From contig NC_073695.1 in assembly GCF_029784165.1 (NCBI RefSeq), forward strand, positions 99,761,306 to 99,825,305: a stretch of 64,000 bases of DNA, written 5' to 3'. Position numbers and translations under genes: made by a program. Positions 62,101 through 64,000 of the stretch are shown here, piece by piece. Position 1 is the stretch's first letter; each line of letters begins with the position of its first letter. The stretch is from Wyeomyia smithii (lineage: Eukaryota; Arthropoda; Insecta; Diptera; Culicidae). The notes under the pieces are model-generated. The model saw only the letters and a program-made list of their open reading frames with translations, ran no database searches and was not told the DNA's origin.

Positions 62101-62532
62101 CGAGATTCCAATAATCGTTGTCCTTTTCCGTTTGCCTAGGTCCATGCTGATTGTTCCGTTCCGTATTTATATCTGGATTGTTCGTAGTATTTAATATTCG
62201 GTATGCTGCCTTACTAGGGCTGCGATACCTAGTCTCGCGACGGGGCTGCCGTCTTTGATATAGCTGGCGAGACACCGCGTTTCATGATTCAGTCGCCCGC
62301 TCCGGATCAGACGCTGTTGTACGCCGCCCCTAACATGGGAAAACAGCCGCGTACGTTCCCCCTTCCCAGTCAGCATACGACCAAAATTTCCACTGGGGTT
62401 GGTTACCCGATCTCCGCTAAGGTTACTCGTATCCCGGTCGGCACCACGTGGAGGTTGCGATAGGAATAGCTGGACAGAGGTGAATGACCACAATAGGATC
62501 TCAAGTGATAAGTGTCCAACCATGCGCCGACC
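59167..62532 (-). mobile_element. Full-length RTE-clade retrotransposon, copy d
   Basis: The element is bounded by a perfect 12-base duplication GGTTTGGGTAAC (59155-59166 and 62533-62544). The minus strand starts with about 250 bases of 5' leader and ends with an AAAGTAAAGTAAGTAAGTTA tail (complement at 59167-59186). The length of 3.37 kb fits RTE elements. The coding part is described separately. It is the reference copy for the four other RTE fragments. Confidence 0.93.
59332..62275 (-). pseudogene. RTE endonuclease-reverse transcriptase ORF, copy d
   Basis: The endonuclease opens with YWNLGTWNVRTLLEPA, IQEVRWPKSGE, YYSGGEKAERGVGFVLI. After a shift near 61815 it continues LINVYAPTNEKPGDEKKKFY, DANKKSPVTGRESFHSTTND, HTCMHPNGELWSQIDHVLID and VDSDHYLVVARI. 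Then come the linker (SNEWFDAECQRVTEEKNRAR), AAGKDSIPAELFK, LEGLLCPIYKKGHRLDC, RSTTDQMFTLRQILDKF, LFIDFRAAYDAVKRNELWQ (motif A), LKQGDGLPNLLFNIALEGAI, GFADDIDIIGIN (FADD) and, after a shift near 59880, FEVVDEFIYLVTLVNCDNE and QWARYVARKPDARQAKAIL. Three stops interrupt the long frame: TAG near 61221, TGA near 60955 and TAG at 60555-60557. Function would be target-primed reverse transcription. Confidence 0.92.
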
Positions 62533-62544
62533 GGTTTGGGTAAC

Positions 62545-63343
62545 ATCCCGGTTTTAAACATGGGTTACATCCCGGTTTTTAAAACCCATGTTGAAAAGTG
62601 CACGGACGCACCTCAGAAACGAAGAGAATAATATCAATAAGAGTAACTGCGTTAAAGAATTTCATATTCATGTACAAGATCATTTAAATAAATTTCTAAG
62701 GAAAGTCAGGAAACATATTTCTTGAATAAAAAAATAATTATGTCGTGTAATTATTTTTCAAAAGTAATGAAAAATTTTTGATCAGTCTATATTTATTTGT
62801 TTACTTTCAACCCTACGCGTTATTTCTTGATTTATTATTTTTTTTTTTGTAGATTTCTTTGTTATTTTATGTATCAATTAGGAAACGTCCATTGATTACG
62901 CAGAACAAAAATAAATACTTTCAAAACCCTCTTCTTTTTCATAGATTCTCAAAATTTTTCGCATGGGTGGCAACACTTTGTCATGAATAAACTCGATCGA
63001 CTTATAGAGTCAGGTCATACATACACAGACCAAGCAGTGGTGGAATTAGGAAATAAAACAGCCCTCTTATGGGCCGTCAATAATTACGTAAGCATATTTT
63101 TCCACTTTTTCAACACCCCCTCCTTCCCTTGTAGTACATCGTGAGATTTCTTGATACACCCCTCCCCCCTAGTAAGTTCTTACTGCCAGCATATATAGAT
63201 TTTTATTTTAGTTATATCATTATGAAATAAGCACAGTACTTCGTTTCCTCTTCTGTCTTTTATTCTAGAAATTCCGTAATTTCTTTTTCATGAATTTTAC
63301 CGTCCACGCTTTCACGAACATGAACAAAATTCATACGCTAGTA
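62545..63343. other. Repeat-derived AT-rich spacer
   Basis: GGTAACATCCCGGTTTTAAA is partly repeated at 62562. ACATGGGTT and AACCCATGT (about 62558-62593) form an inverted repeat. 62880-62990 and 63065-63180 look like halves of the common GGGCCGTCCATAAATTACG repeat class (GGGCCGTCAATAATTACGTA at 63069; CACCCCTCCCCCCTAGTAAG). Confidence 0.5.
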
Positions 63344-63641
63344 CAGCGGTTCGCAACCTTTTTTTGTCCTCGTACCCCTTGGCGATATTTTCCAAATCAA
63401 TTGTACCCCCTGTCTTCGAATGTTCTCGTAGAGTGCGAGAGAGTAGTGGTAGATCATATGGTGATTGTCTAGTTCAGGTTTCAAACTGAGCTATGGTTTG
63501 TTTGATTGCTACAGTAATGTTTTAAGAGAAAGTTTTGAACAACAAATGAAGTATTATAAAGAGAAATTGCTTTGTCCGCCATTACTGATTTTGCTTTCGC
63601 GTACCCCTTGGGGTACGCGTACCCCAGGTTAAGAACCGCTG
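63344..63641. mobile_element. hAT-type MITE, 298 bp, perfect 8-bp target duplication
   Basis: The left end CAGCGGTTCGCAACCTTTTT and the right end (complement CAGCGGTTCTTAACCTGGGG) form a TIR of about 16 bases like that of Charlie-type hAT elements. CGCTAGTA flanks it at 63336-63343 and 63642-63649. Inside, GTACCCCTTGGGGTACGCGT near 63601 is palindromic and repeats the CGTACCCCTTGG of the left part. No frame. Confidence 0.93.
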
Positions 63642-63649
63642 CGCTAGTA

Positions 63650-64000
63650 GAATGGTAGGAGTGAAAACACAACTAATAACTAACAGTTTAAGCAAAATTC
63701 CCCTTTTCCTTCAGCTCAAAATACCCTAGTTAATTAATTCTGGTTATACAAATCCGCAAAGCTCATGCGCTAAACAAATAACGATAGACCACAATTATTT
63801 TAGAATATTGTTAAAGAAACCCATCTATCTTAGAATTCCTTTGAAAAAGGCCGCTACCAACGGCCGAAACTTCGGATGTGAAGAAAATATTCGTTCAGAT
63901 CTACTGAGACTGCAAAGCCGAAAATCCAAAACCGGTAAGATTATAAATATAGATTATAAATACTACCCTTGGAGAATGATCCGCTACTCTCAGACATAGC
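63650..64000. other. AT-rich sequence to the window end
   Basis: An open frame at 63808-63999 is unrecognised. Nothing else is supported. Confidence 0.35.

Overview
This window looks like transposon-rich intergenic or intronic DNA from an insect, most likely a mosquito (Culicidae, probably culicine). The evidence is a mosquito-type DD37E (ITm) mariner-like transposase, R1-clade and RTE-clade non-LTR retrotransposons whose relatives I know from mosquitoes, a tRNA-derived SINE, hAT-type MITEs, and dispersed AT-rich repeats of a kind I recall from Aedes and Culex assemblies. Nothing prokaryotic is present: no operons, ribosome binding sites or CRISPR arrays. I cannot support any host protein-coding gene. 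Every open frame with a recognisable product belongs to a transposable element, and almost all of those are broken.

Layout. 1-0.9 kb: 3' part of an ITmD37E transposon with one frameshift. 0.9-2.3 kb: AT-rich hairpin repeats and a diverged copy of a long non-coding repeat. 2.3-3.85 kb: a composite simple-sequence block (GA-rich, then GTGA, then GAAT). 5.3-6.7 kb: GC-richer unexplained sequence. 6.9-7.8 kb: a short MITE next to a 0.67 kb near-palindrome. 7.8-13.9 kb: degenerate dispersed repeats with an RTE relic, a TATA-box promoter-like cassette feeding a GT-rich minisatellite, a probable Helitron helicase relic and an intact tRNA-SINE insertion. 14.5-15.4 kb: a candidate TIR element. 17.6-19.1 kb: a 1.47 kb GACA microsatellite. 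20.2-21.7 kb: dispersed repeats with a nested MITE. 22.6-23.1 kb: a 500-N assembly gap. 23.1-26.5 kb: an almost intact R1-clade ORF2 with poly(A) and a (TA)n tract. 26.5-27.6 kb: copy A of a long non-coding repeat. 32-38 kb: a graveyard of R1, LOA/Jockey-like and RTE fragments. 38.5-40.6 kb: a Jockey/CR1-like element split by a 670 bp MITE. 41.3-42.7 kb: a 1.37 kb TIR element. 45.4-47.1 kb: copy B of the long non-coding repeat, inverted relative to A. 47-52 kb: RTE and Jockey/CR1-like copies. 52.1-53.4 kb: an element with arms of about 240 bp. 53.5-55.4 kb: a second R1 copy truncated at both ends. 58.4-62.5 kb: a nest in which a hAT MITE and a full-length 3.37 kb RTE element (12-bp target duplication) sit in one older repeat. 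63.3-63.6 kb: a second hAT MITE with a perfect 8-bp target duplication.

The recognisable parts work as a parasite community. Autonomous-type families (R1, RTE, Jockey/CR1-like, ITm) supply enzymes. SINEs and MITEs probably borrow such enzymes. The nesting order gives relative ages: the dispersed CCGGAAGT-type repeats are the oldest substrate, and the SINE, hAT MITEs and RTE copy are later arrivals. The items I consider most worth checking are the 0.67 kb palindrome, the unnamed long non-coding repeat (copies A, B and C), the homologous stop codon in two RTE copies, the duplicated interruption pattern in the GACA array and the MITE that splits a reverse-transcriptase frame.
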